Source of the DNA: Rubripirellula reticaptiva
GTDB taxonomy: Bacteria; Planctomycetota; Planctomycetia; Pirellulales; Pirellulaceae
Assembly: GCF_007860175.1 (NCBI RefSeq)
Contig: NZ_SJPX01000001.1
Coordinates: forward strand, 186,001 to 250,000
DNA length: 64,000 nt
Direction: 5' to 3'
Shown here: positions 35,991-45,816 of the stretch, piece after piece
Position numbering within the stretch: position 1 is the first letter of the stretch
How the letters are laid out: the number at the start of each line of letters is the position of its first letter
Notes under the pieces: model-generated
Told to the model about the DNA's origin: nothing
The model's database searches: none
Seen by the model: the letters and a program-made list of their open reading frames with translations, nothing else
Translations under genes and position numbers: made by a program

Positions 35991-38900
35991 ATGGCTACCA
36001 TCGCTTCAGATGTCCAAGCTCATGATCGCACCAAGGCCGTCGACAGTTTCGGTTGGAAACTGCTGCAAACGGCTGGTTCACTCAAGCTGACGGTTTTCCT
36101 GTTTGCTTGTTCATTGATTTTGGTCCTAGTCGGCACATTGGCCCAGGACGAAATGAACATGTTGGAAGTCAAACAGCGGTACTTCCTGTCGTGGATCGCG
36201 CCACTTCACATCGACGACTTTTTTCCACAGGCCTTTTTGGCACACGATAAACCGATTCCCGGTGTAATCCCATTCACCGGCGGTGCCTTGATCGGCGTGC
36301 TGTTGATGATCAACTTGATCGCAGCAAAAATCACTCGTTTCAAAATTCACGCATCGGGCAGCAAACTGATCAGCGGAATTGCAGTAATTTTGGCTGGCTG
36401 TGCCGTTGCCGCGGTGGTGATCCTGGCCGGTCACGACAGTGATGGATTGCAAGGCACGCCGCCCGAGTGGTTGGGATACGACAAGTTATGGGCAGGCTTA
36501 CTGTCGGCCATCACGTTGCTTGGTATTGGCATCGGGTACACGGCGACCAAGGTCAACAATTCGACTATCAAACCGCTGCTGTATGTCGTCGCCGCCAGCA
36601 TTCTTAGCGTTGTCGCGTATTCGCTTTTCAGCGGATTTCGCATCGGCGAGCCCGGCTTGCGAATCGTTTGGCAACTTACCAAAGGGCTCGGCGCCGGCGT
36701 GATCCTGTTGATGGGATGCCAAATGGTGTTCGGCAAACAGGGTGGCAACGTGCTGTTGCACATCGGTGTCGGACTGCTAATGGTCGGCCAGTTTGTGTTC
36801 GGCGACCGCCAAACTGAGCAACGACTCAGCTTGATCGAAGGCGAGACAACCAACTCGTTCGTCAATCTGGATCAAGTCGAATTGACATTCACTGAGTCTC
36901 TAGAAAAAGAAGACATCGTCACGGCGATTCCCGGAACTCGGTTGCAAGCCGCGGTGGATTCCGACGCAAAGATCTCGGACGATTCGCTGCCCGTCGATCT
37001 AAAAGTCATTGCGTTCTATCCCAACTCGACGCTCACCGAAGTCCCGGCCGACAACATCGCCAATACAGGACTGGGGCTGGAAACGGGCGCTGCCGAGCGT
37101 CCCAAATCGGGCGGTGTGGATGCGGCGATGAACGTGTCGTCGGCGTACATCGAATTGCTCGATAAGCAAACTGGCGAATCTTTGGGCAAACACCTGGTCA
37201 GCCAGCTGCTATCGAATCGCGAAATGCTATCGCGTGGCGGTTCGTCCAAGAATTTTTACGACTCGGTCGAGGTCGGCGACAAAACGTACAACATCGGGCT
37301 TCAGTTTCATCGCGAAGTTAAACCGTACTGGGTCCACCTGGTCGATTTCCGGCGCACCAACTACAGCGGCACCCAGACGCCACGCGATTACTCGTCGTTC
37401 GTTCGTATCATTGCAGACGATACCGGCGAAGACCGCAACGAACGGATCTGGATGAATAACCCGCTTCGTTACCGCGGCGAAACGTTCTACCAATCTAGTT
37501 TTGACACCCTGCCTAGCGGCCAAGAGGTCACCAGCATCCAGGTCGTCCGAAATTCGGGTTGGTTGATCCCCTACGTCGCCTGCAGCATCACGGCACTTGG
37601 CATGTTGGCTCACTTCTTGGGCACGCTAACACGATTCCTTAAACGCCGCGAACGCGAGACCCGTGTCGAACGCGAAGAACTTGCTGCGTTCGCTGGCAAA
37701 CGACCGGCCCAGTGGCCCGTGTACGCCACCGTCACTGGATTCGGTGTGCTGGCGATGATGGCGCTCGTCCCTTGGACCGCCGTCATGAACACGGCCCGGC
37801 CAGCGGCACGAATGCAAAGTTTCGACTTTTACACTGCCGGTAAAATGCCGGTCCAGTTTGGTGGCCGAGTGATGCCGCTGGACGCTTACGCACGGCAAAC
37901 ACTCAAAGCAATCAGCAATAAAGAATCACTGCCATTGGACACGGCCCCCTCAGGCATCAAGGGCCGAGTCGAAGGGCGCAAATTGTCGGCGATCCAGTGG
38001 TTGATGGAAGTCGCGATCGACAAGCCTGAAATGCGGTTCCTGCCGATGTTCCGAATCGATTCGGACGAAGTCCGCAGCGAACTCGAACTCGAACGCCGCG
38101 AAAGCAAACTGTATTCGCTAAACGAGCTGCTAGAACATTTTGATCGAGCCAGCGTGATCGTCGAGGCGGCCGCTCAAAAGGATGCATCGGAGATGACATT
38201 CAAAGAAAAGAAGCTGGTCGAACTGGACCGCCGAACACGGCAGTACACATTGACGGCCGCTGCGTTCCGATTGCCGGTGCCGGACAACATCCCAATGGAA
38301 GAATTTAAGAAGGTCTTTCCGGATGCGACTGAATCGGACCGTCAAATGGTGATGCTGCGTCAATTGCAGCGACGACTCGACGCAATGAAAAACATGTCAG
38401 CGCCCGCTATCGTCGCCCCTTCACAGGAAGACATCACGGCTTCGGATGACCAGCCCCAATGGTCCCCGTTCGCACCTGCGTTCTTTGACCACTTCCGTGA
38501 AGTTGCCGGCGGCAACGTTCCGGATTCCGACAAAGGCAACCCGGGCATCGAATCCTTCAGCCAAATCATCCAGGCCTACGGCAGCGACGATCCGGCAAAG
38601 TTCAATGCCTCAGTCGATGCAGAGCTCAACGCCGTCATGTCTTACCCGATTCCAGGCTACAAACCGAGCATGGTTTCACTGGAACGTTGGATGCAATCGA
38701 ATTGGCCGACCGGTGTGGCGATGATGCTATACCTGATCACTTTGGTGATGGGACTGATTTACTTTTTGGTCGATCTGCCACGACTGCGTCAGGCGGTTTG
38801 GGGAACGCTTGCCTTGGCGATGGCGATCCACACAGTCGCCCTGATTTGCCGTATTTCGATCACCGGCCGTGCGCCGGTCATCAACCTGTATTCGTCGGCG

Positions 38901-39611
38901 GTATTCATCGGATGGGCTGCGGTATTGTTTGGCTTGGTCGTTGAACGAATCTTCAAGTACGGGATCGGAAACATCTTGTCGGCTGCGGCCGGCGTGATGA
39001 CGCTGTTGGTCGCCTACGGCCTCAACTCGGGTGACACGATGCCCGTACTGCAAGCGGTTTTGGATACTCAGTTCTGGTTGGCCACGCACGTGATCAGCGT
39101 CACGCTGGGTTATGTTGCGACGCTTGTTGCGGGGACGCTTGGTGTTGGCTATCTGATCGCCGGATGGCTTGGCCGAGACGGCAAAGTAATGCGAGACTTG
39201 TATCGCTGTTGTTATGGCGCGGCTTGCTTCGGCATCCTGTTCAGTTTTGTGGGAACGGTCCTGGGCGGTCTTTGGGCCGACGATAGCTGGGGCAGATTCT
39301 GGGGCTGGGACCCGAAGGAAAACGGCGCGCTGCTGATCGTGATCTGGAATGCGTTGATGCTGCACGCCCGCTGGGACGGAATGGTCAGCGCTCGTGGATT
39401 TTCGGTGCTGGCGATCGGTGGCAACATCGTGACGGCATGGAGCTGGTTCGGCACCAACGAACTTGGCATCGGACTTCACAGCTACGGATTCACGTCCGGC
39501 GTGCTGATGTGGCTAAGCCTGTTTGTCGGCATCCAGCTCTTCTTCATGGTCGCTGACGGAGCATTCCGCTTGATGGGTTTGCGATTCGGCAAACCAACCG
39601 CCGGAAGCTAA
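35991..39611 (+). CDS. Cytochrome c assembly protein, ResB–CcsA fusion
   Basis: 1206 residues. System II cytochrome c maturation: delivers haem and attaches it to apocytochromes. The ResB (CcsB) part has membrane helices at about 28-45, 95-115, 130-155 and 180-235, then a large outer domain with YRGETFYQSSFD. A second outer region (about 590-900; GKMPVQFGGRVMPLDAYARQ) leads to the CcsA part with its tryptophan-rich haem-handling motif WGRFWGWDPKENGALLIVIW near residue 1105 and GIGLHSYGF. Fusions of this kind are known in several phyla. The dihaem cytochrome at 50204 is a candidate client. Confidence 0.93.
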   Translation: MATIASDVQAHDRTKAVDSFGWKLLQTAGSLKLTVFLFACSLILVLVGTLAQDEMNMLEVKQRYFLSWIAPLHIDDFFPQAFLAHDKPIPGVIPFTGGALIGVLLMINLIAAKITRFKIHASGSKLISGIAVILAGCAVAAVVILAGHDSDGLQGTPPEWLGYDKLWAGLLSAITLLGIGIGYTATKVNNSTIKPLLYVVAASILSVVAYSLFSGFRIGEPGLRIVWQLTKGLGAGVILLMGCQMVFGKQGGNVLLHIGVGLLMVGQFVFGDRQTEQRLSLIEGETTNSFVNLDQVELTFTESLEKEDIVTAIPGTRLQAAVDSDAKISDDSLPVDLKVIAFYPNSTLTEVPADNIANTGLGLETGAAERPKSGGVDAAMNVSSAYIELLDKQTGESLGKHLVSQLLSNREMLSRGGSSKNFYDSVEVGDKTYNIGLQFHREVKPYWVHLVDFRRTNYSGTQTPRDYSSFVRIIADDTGEDRNERIWMNNPLRYRGETFYQSSFDTLPSGQEVTSIQVVRNSGWLIPYVACSITALGMLAHFLGTLTRFLKRRERETRVEREELAAFAGKRPAQWPVYATVTGFGVLAMMALVPWTAVMNTARPAARMQSFDFYTAGKMPVQFGGRVMPLDAYARQTLKAISNKESLPLDTAPSGIKGRVEGRKLSAIQWLMEVAIDKPEMRFLPMFRIDSDEVRSELELERRESKLYSLNELLEHFDRASVIVEAAAQKDASEMTFKEKKLVELDRRTRQYTLTAAAFRLPVPDNIPMEEFKKVFPDATESDRQMVMLRQLQRRLDAMKNMSAPAIVAPSQEDITASDDQPQWSPFAPAFFDHFREVAGGNVPDSDKGNPGIESFSQIIQAYGSDDPAKFNASVDAELNAVMSYPIPGYKPSMVSLERWMQSNWPTGVAMMLYLITLVMGLIYFLVDLPRLRQAVWGTLALAMAIHTVALICRISITGRAPVINLYSSAVFIGWAAVLFGLVVERIFKYGIGNILSAAAGVMTLLVAYGLNSGDTMPVLQAVLDTQFWLATHVISVTLGYVATLVAGTLGVGYLIAGWLGRDGKVMRDLYRCCYGAACFGILFSFVGTVLGGLWADDSWGRFWGWDPKENGALLIVIWNALMLHARWDGMVSARGFSVLAIGGNIVTAWSWFGTNELGIGLHSYGFTSGVLMWLSLFVGIQLFFMVADGAFRLMGLRFGKPTAGS

Positions 39612-39631
39612 AGAGCTCGCACGACGCCCGA

Positions 39632-41029
39632 TCAGTAAGGCTGCGACGTGACTTCGCCGCCGGACCATTCTCTTGCCGTTTGGATCCTTGCTCGCATCGC
39701 GTCGGGGTCCAACGGCAGTGGGCGACTTGGCGGGATCAAGTACGGCAACAGTCCCGCGTTCTGACTCGAAAGCGGCACCGTGACACTGTGCGACGGTGCC
39801 AACACCGACATCAACGCAATCGCCGGCAACGTTTGTTGCCCGGAACGGACCAAAGCATAGCCACCCGAATGCAGCACGATGCCGGCCGGAAAACTGGTGT
39901 AGCCGACTTCGGTGTGACAGATCCCGTTGAGTTTCAACTGCGTGTCATTGAGCGAGAATCGCATCGCGATCCGGTCGTACGCTAGGTCTTCGACTCCGTC
40001 GGGAAGCGGAACGAGTTCGAACCCCAGATTCTGACTCGCCGACGCCAGTAACGAGCGACCGATCTGGCCATCACTGACCAACAACGTGCCCGACACATCC
40101 ATGCTTTGAATGAAAGGATCGATGCGGCATCGTTCCAACCGAACCGAACCATTCCCCGTCAAACGATGAGGCTGTCTTTCAAAGACTCGGTCCAGCGAGA
40201 TGTTGTCCAGCGATCCCACCATGTCCATCCACCACTGGTCAGCCGCGAAGCGATCACGTTTCACTTGCCAGCGCAGCGATCCAGTGAACGTCGCGTCGTC
40301 GCCGAGGTTGCCGATCGGTCCCGGCAAGTACTTTGCCAAAGCGGTGCAGGGCAGGGCGTTGTCGTGAGTATCAAGCGTCCAGTCGGTCGTTGGCGTTTCG
40401 TTACCGCGATCTCGGCGAAAGCTGATATCGATCGGAGTGCTTGAACGAGAGGATGCCAGCATGCACTGGATGCTGGCGCTGACCGCGTCCGATTCCGGCT
40501 CGATCCAGGCGTCCACATCGGTCAGCGTCATGCCGCCGCTAGCACCATCGGCGATCGTCAAGTCGTTGGCGGCGAATCGAATCGGCAACCCCGTGTGTTC
40601 GGGGCGACACAAGAATCGGTCGTGAACCAACCGCCACGCGGCGGCGATGGTGCGCGAATGCAGCTTCGGTTGACGCAGCAGCACGGAAACCGAGTCGTCG
40701 CGAGTGACCCAATCAAGCTGCCGAACAAAGGCCACTTCTTCGCCCGTTTCAGGGTCCAGCAATCGCAGTTCGTCCAAACGGATCATCGACGGCGAGGTGC
40801 GAACGAGTGTTCCGATCTCGACCAATAGCCCAGTATCGCGAGCGAGCTCGGACTCGAAACGTGATTTCAGCCGATTTGCGTACCAGGGCGTCGCCATCAT
40901 GATCACGATGACCATCGTCACCATCGTCGGGACCGCGCAGCAGCCAACGAACATCAATCGAGCCATCGCTCGTTGCGTCCGTTCATGCACGGCCGGATTC
41001 CTTTCCTGCACGTCGTTGCGACTGGTCAC
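39632..41029 (-). CDS. Membrane-anchored hypothetical protein (AsmA-like layout)
   Basis: 465 residues. N-terminal membrane helix (LMFVGCCAVPTMVTMVIVIM), then KSRFESELARDTGLLVEIG and LDELRLLDPETGEEVAFV, followed by long beta-rich sequence (FTGSLRWQVKRDRFAAD, GNGSVRLERCRIDPFIQ). The layout recalls AsmA/YhdP-type proteins that span the periplasm, but no signature was firm. It converges on the ResB–CcsA gene (20 bases between stops) and is divergent from the BASS transporter. Confidence 0.7.
   Translation of the reverse strand: MTSRNDVQERNPAVHERTQRAMARLMFVGCCAVPTMVTMVIVIMMATPWYANRLKSRFESELARDTGLLVEIGTLVRTSPSMIRLDELRLLDPETGEEVAFVRQLDWVTRDDSVSVLLRQPKLHSRTIAAAWRLVHDRFLCRPEHTGLPIRFAANDLTIADGASGGMTLTDVDAWIEPESDAVSASIQCMLASSRSSTPIDISFRRDRGNETPTTDWTLDTHDNALPCTALAKYLPGPIGNLGDDATFTGSLRWQVKRDRFAADQWWMDMVGSLDNISLDRVFERQPHRLTGNGSVRLERCRIDPFIQSMDVSGTLLVSDGQIGRSLLASASQNLGFELVPLPDGVEDLAYDRIAMRFSLNDTQLKLNGICHTEVGYTSFPAGIVLHSGGYALVRSGQQTLPAIALMSVLAPSHSVTVPLSSQNAGLLPYLIPPSRPLPLDPDAMRARIQTAREWSGGEVTSQPY
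40349..40356 (+). promoter_or_regulatory. GGGCAGGG octamer (KOPS-like)
   Basis: Inside the 39632-41029 gene and antisense to it. Confidence 0.4.
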
Positions 41030-41139
41030 GCGAGAGCATCAGCTATGCTAGCTTGCCGACGTTCTCCGCTAGAATTCTATGCCGCGATCTTACGATTACG
41101 GTCTGTGTCACCGATAGGTCGTTTAGGAAGAAGCACGGC

Positions 41140-42087
41140 ATGTGGGCAAACGCTAAAAATCACTGGTTCTTGATCTCGATCGGGCTCTGCTTTGGGGCCG
41201 GCTACTTCGCTGAATCGTGGTTAGCTCCGATCACGCAAATTCCGCTGCTACGGGACGGGGTTGTCTTTGTCGTGATGTGGGCGATGGGCGTCACGCTGGC
41301 GGCAGACACCGTTCGTGAAAGCATTGCGAAACCCACGGCCGCCTTGCTAGCAATTTTGATCAATGTGTTCGTCGTGCCTTTGCTAGCATTGCCGTCTCAG
41401 TGGTTCTTGCCGGCAGGAGTGTTCGGCGGGCTGTTCGTGGCGGCGCTGATTCCCTGCACGTTGGCATCGGCATCAGTTTGGACGCGGCGGGCGGGCGGCG
41501 ATGATTCGGTGACAATGATGACGACCGTGGTGACGAATCTGGCCTGCATTGCGGTCGTGCCGATCGGTTTGACCATGGTTCTAAGCCGCGTCAGCAATAT
41601 CTCGGCAACCGATCAAATCTTGAAGCTATCAATCCTGGTCGCGTTGCCTCTGGTGATCGCCCAGACGATGCGTGGCATGGGCGCGGCCGGGTGGGCGGAC
41701 CGAAACAAGCCACGATTGTCGCTTCTGGGCCAATGCGGGATCTTGGTGATGGTAGTCTTTGGCGCCATCGCAAGCCGGCAAACAGTCGACTTGGACGGCG
41801 GCGAATCACTGAACTGGCCGACGCTAGTGATCTTGTGCCTGGCCGCAGCGGCGATTCACACGACGGCGTTTGCGATCGGCATCGTGGCGTCGCGCGGCAT
41901 GGGGATCGACCGAGACCGCCAGATCGCGGTTGGGATCGGCGGCAGCCAAAAGACATTGATGGTAGGACTGCAGATCGCGATTGATTGTGGTGTCAGCGTC
42001 GTGCCGATGCTGGTTTATCACTTAAGCCAGTTGGTCATCGACACGGCGATCGTTGATCGCTGGAAAAAGAAAGACAATGAACGATAA
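41140..42087 (+). CDS. BASS-family (bile acid:sodium symporter-like) transporter
   Basis: 315 residues from the ATG at 41140, with AGGAAG ten or so bases upstream. About nine to ten membrane helices. The block GGLFVAALIPCTLASASVWTRR and GGSQKTLMVGLQIA near the C-terminus match the BASS/SLC10A7 branch. It likely imports an organic anion with sodium; substrate unknown. Its last 11 bases overlap the start of the methyltransferase gene. The 29-residue upstream extension to 41053 does not fit a membrane N-terminus. Confidence 0.82.
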   Translation: MWANAKNHWFLISIGLCFGAGYFAESWLAPITQIPLLRDGVVFVVMWAMGVTLAADTVRESIAKPTAALLAILINVFVVPLLALPSQWFLPAGVFGGLFVAALIPCTLASASVWTRRAGGDDSVTMMTTVVTNLACIAVVPIGLTMVLSRVSNISATDQILKLSILVALPLVIAQTMRGMGAAGWADRNKPRLSLLGQCGILVMVVFGAIASRQTVDLDGGESLNWPTLVILCLAAAAIHTTAFAIGIVASRGMGIDRDRQIAVGIGGSQKTLMVGLQIAIDCGVSVVPMLVYHLSQLVIDTAIVDRWKKKDNER

Positions 42088-43030
42088 AACAATCCGACAA
42101 ACAACCGAGTTCGCTGCGCGGCTTGGCAAGCGAGCTAAGCACTTTCGCAAATGGCCGACAAAACGCGGCATCACATGCTTTCGGATCTATGAACGAGACA
42201 TTCCCGAAATTCCGTTGGTGATTGACCGCTACGACGACTGCCTGCACATCACGGAATACGAAAGACCGCACGATCGCGACGATGACGAGCACGAAGAATG
42301 GCTCGACCTGATGGCCTCGACCGCCGCAGCGACATTGGATGTCGATCCGGACAAAGTCTTCTTCAAACGTCGCAGTCGCCAACGAGGAAAGACGCAGCAC
42401 GAGAAAGTCGACCAATCCGAACATCGCATGGAAGTCACCGAAGGCGGCCTGAAGTTTCTGGTCAACCTGCGAGACTACGTCGACACGGGACTGTTCCTTG
42501 ATCACCGAAACACTCGTTCGATGATCCGAGAGGCTGCTCCGGGCAAGTCGTTCTTGAACCTGTTCTGCTATACCGGTTCGTTCACCGTCTATGCGGCAGC
42601 CGGCGGTGCGACCAAGACGGCATCGGTGGATTTGTCAAAGAACTATCTTCAGTGGGCGAAAGCGAACATGAACCGCAACGGTTTTGATGGCGACGACCAC
42701 CGCTTCATCGCCGCCGACGCACGCGAATTCGTAACCAATCACTCACCGGGACCCCACTACGACCTGGTGGTGGTCGACCCGCCGACGTTTTCCAACAGCA
42801 AGCGAATGGACGACGACTGGACGGTCCAGGACGACGCGATGGACCTGCTGCACGGCATTTTAAAGTTAATGCCGGATGGCGGCGTGATGTACTTCAGCAA
42901 CAATTTCCGGCAATTTAAATTCGACCGACAATCGATCTACGTCAGCGAAGCTCACGAAATCAGCAATCAAACGGTCCCCGAAGACTTTCGCAACAAACGA
43001 ATCCACCGGTGTTGGCGGATCGTAAAGTAG
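42077..43030 (+). CDS. RlmK-like 23S rRNA m7G methyltransferase
   Basis: 317 residues from the ATG at 42077. It corresponds to the C-terminal half (RlmK) of E. coli RlmKL, which makes m7G2069 in 23S rRNA. SAM motif [38 protein letters not shown], the catalytic [14 protein letters not shown] and [13 protein letters not shown] are clear. The N-terminal 60 residues ([20 protein letters not shown]) are the usual lead-in. The RlmL half is not encoded next to it, so the enzyme is stand-alone here. Overlaps the transporter gene. Confidence 0.88.
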   Translation: MNDKTIRQTTEFAARLGKRAKHFRKWPTKRGITCFRIYERDIPEIPLVIDRYDDCLHITEYERPHDRDDDEHEEWLDLMASTAAATLDVDPDKVFFKRRSRQRGKTQHEKVDQSEHRMEVTEGGLKFLVNLRDYVDTGLFLDHRNTRSMIREAAPGKSFLNLFCYTGSFTVYAAAGGATKTASVDLSKNYLQWAKANMNRNGFDGDDHRFIAADAREFVTNHSPGPHYDLVVVDPPTFSNSKRMDDDWTVQDDAMDLLHGILKLMPDGGVMYFSNNFRQFKFDRQSIYVSEAHEISNQTVPEDFRNKRIHRCWRIVK

Positions 43031-43230
43031 CCGGATCAGCTCGATATTTAGCGATCGGCATTCGGTCATCGGCGAAATCCATTCAGAACTGCGGCAAACA
43101 ACGCCCTGATCGTCAAAAAACGACCTGCATTGCCGCACTTGAACACAAGGCCCCTCCTAACGTACACTTCGGGGCCATGCGGAACTGTACCAAGCCAGAA
43201 CCGCCAACCCCCCCAAATGAAGAATCAGCC

Positions 43231-43470
43231 ATGAAAGACGGCATCCACCCTAATTATCAAGACACCGCAGTCACCTGCGGTTGTGGAAACACGTTCAGCA
43301 CGCGCAGTGTTAAACCGGAACTTCGGATTGACATCTGCAGCGAATGCCACCCGTTCTACACCGGCAAACTGAAGTTTGTTGACACCGCAGGTCGAATCGA
43401 CAAGTTCCAAAAGAAGTTTGCTGCTGGCACCTACGGCAGCTTGGCATCGAAAAAGGGAAAGAAGAAGTAG
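43231..43470 (+). CDS. rpmE: Ribosomal protein bL31 (zinc-binding type)
   Basis: 79 residues from the ATG at 43231. [19 protein letters not shown] then [11 protein letters not shown] gives the C-x-C…C-x2-C zinc site of the C+ form. [16 protein letters not shown] is the bL31 C-terminal block. The frame is open far upstream and an ATG at 43177 is possible, but the chosen start matches family length. A five-codon ORF (MKNQP, 43217-43234) overlaps the start as ATGA. A terminator follows. Confidence 0.94.
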   Translation: MKDGIHPNYQDTAVTCGCGNTFSTRSVKPELRIDICSECHPFYTGKLKFVDTAGRIDKFQKKFAAGTYGSLASKKGKKK

Positions 43471-43496
43471 CTTTTCCAATTGCTAATTTTCTGATC

Positions 43497-43536
43497 AGCC
43501 GCTCGGTTCCCGATGAACCGATGCGGCTGTTTTCTT
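43497..43536 (+). terminator. Rho-independent terminator after rpmE
   Basis: Stem AGCCGC-TCGGTTC / GAACCGA-(T)-GCGGCT with one bulge and loop CCGAT, followed by GTTTTCTT. 26 bases past the rpmE stop. Confidence 0.8.
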
Positions 43537-43678
43537 AACCACACGGCTGCTGTTTCCTGACCCGTAGACCATCGTTTAACGCCCGACGGAAGGCGCTGGC
43601 TTCCCCAAAAGCCGAGCAAGCCGACGCGATCAAGCCAGCGTTACGACAAGCAACTCCCTAAAAGCAAAGACGCCCCGC

Positions 43679-44764
43679 ATGAGCGGCACTATTCGCGACA
43701 CGCTCGAAGAAAAACTCGCGCGATTCAAGCAACTCGAAGACGAAATGGCTCAGCCTGAAATCCAGGCCGATGGCGTTCGTTTCAGTGCTGTTGCTCGCGA
43801 GCATGGCGGCTTGGCCAAAGTGGCCGGGAAGTACCGTGAATTCAAACGTTTGACCGACGAAATCCGCGAGTGCAAGGAATTGGTCGAGGTTGCTGAAGAC
43901 GTTGAAGAACGCGAAATGGCTGAAACCGAAATGGCCAGCCTAAAGACGGAACGAGAAGAGCTTTGGGAAGAACTGCTGTCGTTGACCGTCGGCGGCGAAG
44001 ACTCGCACCGAACGCGCTGCGTGATGGAAATCCGCGCGGGAACCGGCGGTGACGAAGCTGCCCTGTTCGCTCGCGACTTGTTCGAGATGTACCGTCGATA
44101 CGCTGAATCTCGAAAATGGAAAACCGAGATCATGGACATGAACGCGACTGAAATGGGCGGGTTCAAAGAAATCGTGATGTCGCTCGAAGGCGAAAGCGTC
44201 TTCCGTGATCTGCAGTACGAATCGGGCGGCCATCGCGTCCAGCGAGTTCCAGAAACAGAAACGCAGGGCCGAGTCCACACTTCGGCCGCGACGGTTGCCG
44301 TGCTGCCCGAACCGGAAGACATCGAAGTCAACGTGAAATCGGAAGACTACCGAATCGACAAGTTCTGTGCGTCGGGCCCCGGTGGACAGCACGTCAACAA
44401 AACCGAAAGCGCGATTCGGTTGACACACCACGAAACCGGAATCGTAGTCCAGTGCCAAGACGAAAAGAGCCAACACAAGAACTTGGCCAAAGCGCTGCGA
44501 GTGCTGAAGGCGCGGATCTACGAAAAGAAACGCGAAGAAGAAGATGCCAAGATGTCCGAAACCCGAAAGGGATTGACCGGTTCAGGCGACCGCAGCCAGC
44601 GGATTCGGACCTACAACTATCCGCAAAACCGTCTTACCGACCACCGCATCAACTTAACCCTTTACAAGTTGGACCAAATCGTTGCCGGCGACCTGTCCGC
44701 GGTTACCGCGGCGCTCATCGAATTCGATCGCGACCAACTGCGCGGCGACATGATCGAGGCATAA
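43679..44764 (+). CDS. prfA: Peptide chain release factor 1
   Basis: 361 residues. Terminates translation at UAA/UAG. The GGQ motif is [18 protein letters not shown] with Gly235; the stop-reading P-x-T motif is PET in [25 protein letters not shown] and the C-terminal [13 protein letters not shown] are normal. Gene order rpmE–prfA–prmC is the common bacterial one. Confidence 0.96.
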   Translation: MSGTIRDTLEEKLARFKQLEDEMAQPEIQADGVRFSAVAREHGGLAKVAGKYREFKRLTDEIRECKELVEVAEDVEEREMAETEMASLKTEREELWEELLSLTVGGEDSHRTRCVMEIRAGTGGDEAALFARDLFEMYRRYAESRKWKTEIMDMNATEMGGFKEIVMSLEGESVFRDLQYESGGHRVQRVPETETQGRVHTSAATVAVLPEPEDIEVNVKSEDYRIDKFCASGPGGQHVNKTESAIRLTHHETGIVVQCQDEKSQHKNLAKALRVLKARIYEKKREEEDAKMSETRKGLTGSGDRSQRIRTYNYPQNRLTDHRINLTLYKLDQIVAGDLSAVTAALIEFDRDQLRGDMIEA

Positions 44765-44766
44765 GC

Positions 44767-44792
44767 TCGCCCAACCTCGGGCGATTTAGTTT
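44767..44792 (+). terminator. Weak terminator after prfA
   Basis: TCGCCC-AACCTC-GGGCGA (6-bp stem) followed by TTTAGTTT. prmC, 145 bases after prfA, may still be reached by read-through. Confidence 0.45.
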
Positions 44793-44908
44793 CCAGCGAA
44801 ATAGCCCCCGGCGCAACAATGCCGCGACCGTCACGCTAGTGGCAAATCTCTTCGGTTCTCATCCAGCCCGGCAAGTCTCGCGGGCCTACTTCACGAAAGA
44901 ACATCACC

Positions 44909-45796
44909 ATGTCCACCAGTCAACAAGATCCGTGGACCGTGCTACGGCTGCTGGAATGGACGACGGACTTCTTCAAACGCAAGGGCAGCGAATCACCTCG
45001 ACTCGACGCTGAGGTTCTACTTGCCCATGCCCGCGGATGCAGCCGCATCGAACTGTACACGGCGTTTGGTGAAGAACCCGAAGAGGAACAGCGAGTCGCG
45101 TTTCGGGAATTGGTTCGTCGCCGCGGCGAAGGCAGTCCGGTTGCCCAGCTCGTCGGATACCGCGAATTTTATTCGCTGCGGTTTCGCATCGACGACAGCA
45201 CCTTGATTCCTCGACCTGAAACCGAACACTTGGTGATCGAAGCACTCGACATCGCCAAAGCAAGCACGATCACCGACCGCCCCCTTCAAATCGCTGACAT
45301 TGGAACCGGCAGCGGCGCGATCGCCGTGTCGGTTGCCAAGACGCTGAAGAACTGCGAAATCACCGCAGTCGACCAGAGTACCGCGGCACTGAAAATCGCA
45401 GCCTGGAACGCTGAACAACATAAAGTTGCTGACCGAGTTCGCTTTATCGAAAGCGATCTATTAGCAGCGGTCCAAACACCTGAACTGTTCGACATCATCT
45501 GCACCAATCCACCCTATGTTAGCGACGCCGAGTACGACGAACTGTCACCAACGGTGCGCGACTTTGAACCCAAAACGGCGTTGGTATCCGGCCCGACCGG
45601 CACCGAAGTGATCGAGCGAATTTTCAACGAGGTACCAGCCCGCATGCAAGTCGGCGGCCGGTTGATCATCGAGCTAAGCCCGATGATCGCTGACGCATGC
45701 TTGAAAATTTCACAGGACAGTGAACACTTCGGCGACGAACGATTCATCAAAGACCTCGACCACCATCGCCGAATCCTGTCCGTCAAGCGAGTCTGA
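44909..45796 (+). CDS. prmC: Release factor glutamine methyltransferase
   Basis: 295 residues. Methylates Gln of the GGQ motif in RF1/RF2. SAM motif IADIGTGSGAIAVSVAK; catalytic IICTNPPYVSDAEYDEL with the NPPY at about residue 201; N-terminal helical domain with LDAEVLLAHARGCSR and the PVAQLVGYREFY loop. Follows its substrate gene prfA. Confidence 0.95.
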   Translation: MSTSQQDPWTVLRLLEWTTDFFKRKGSESPRLDAEVLLAHARGCSRIELYTAFGEEPEEEQRVAFRELVRRRGEGSPVAQLVGYREFYSLRFRIDDSTLIPRPETEHLVIEALDIAKASTITDRPLQIADIGTGSGAIAVSVAKTLKNCEITAVDQSTAALKIAAWNAEQHKVADRVRFIESDLLAAVQTPELFDIICTNPPYVSDAEYDELSPTVRDFEPKTALVSGPTGTEVIERIFNEVPARMQVGGRLIIELSPMIADACLKISQDSEHFGDERFIKDLDHHRRILSVKRV

Positions 45797-45816
45797 TCGC
45801 GACGGCAAAGCCGCGT

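Noticed and set aside
38727-39479. 250-residue ORF on the - strand
   Set aside because: Antisense to the CcsA part of the fusion gene, including its tryptophan-rich motif.
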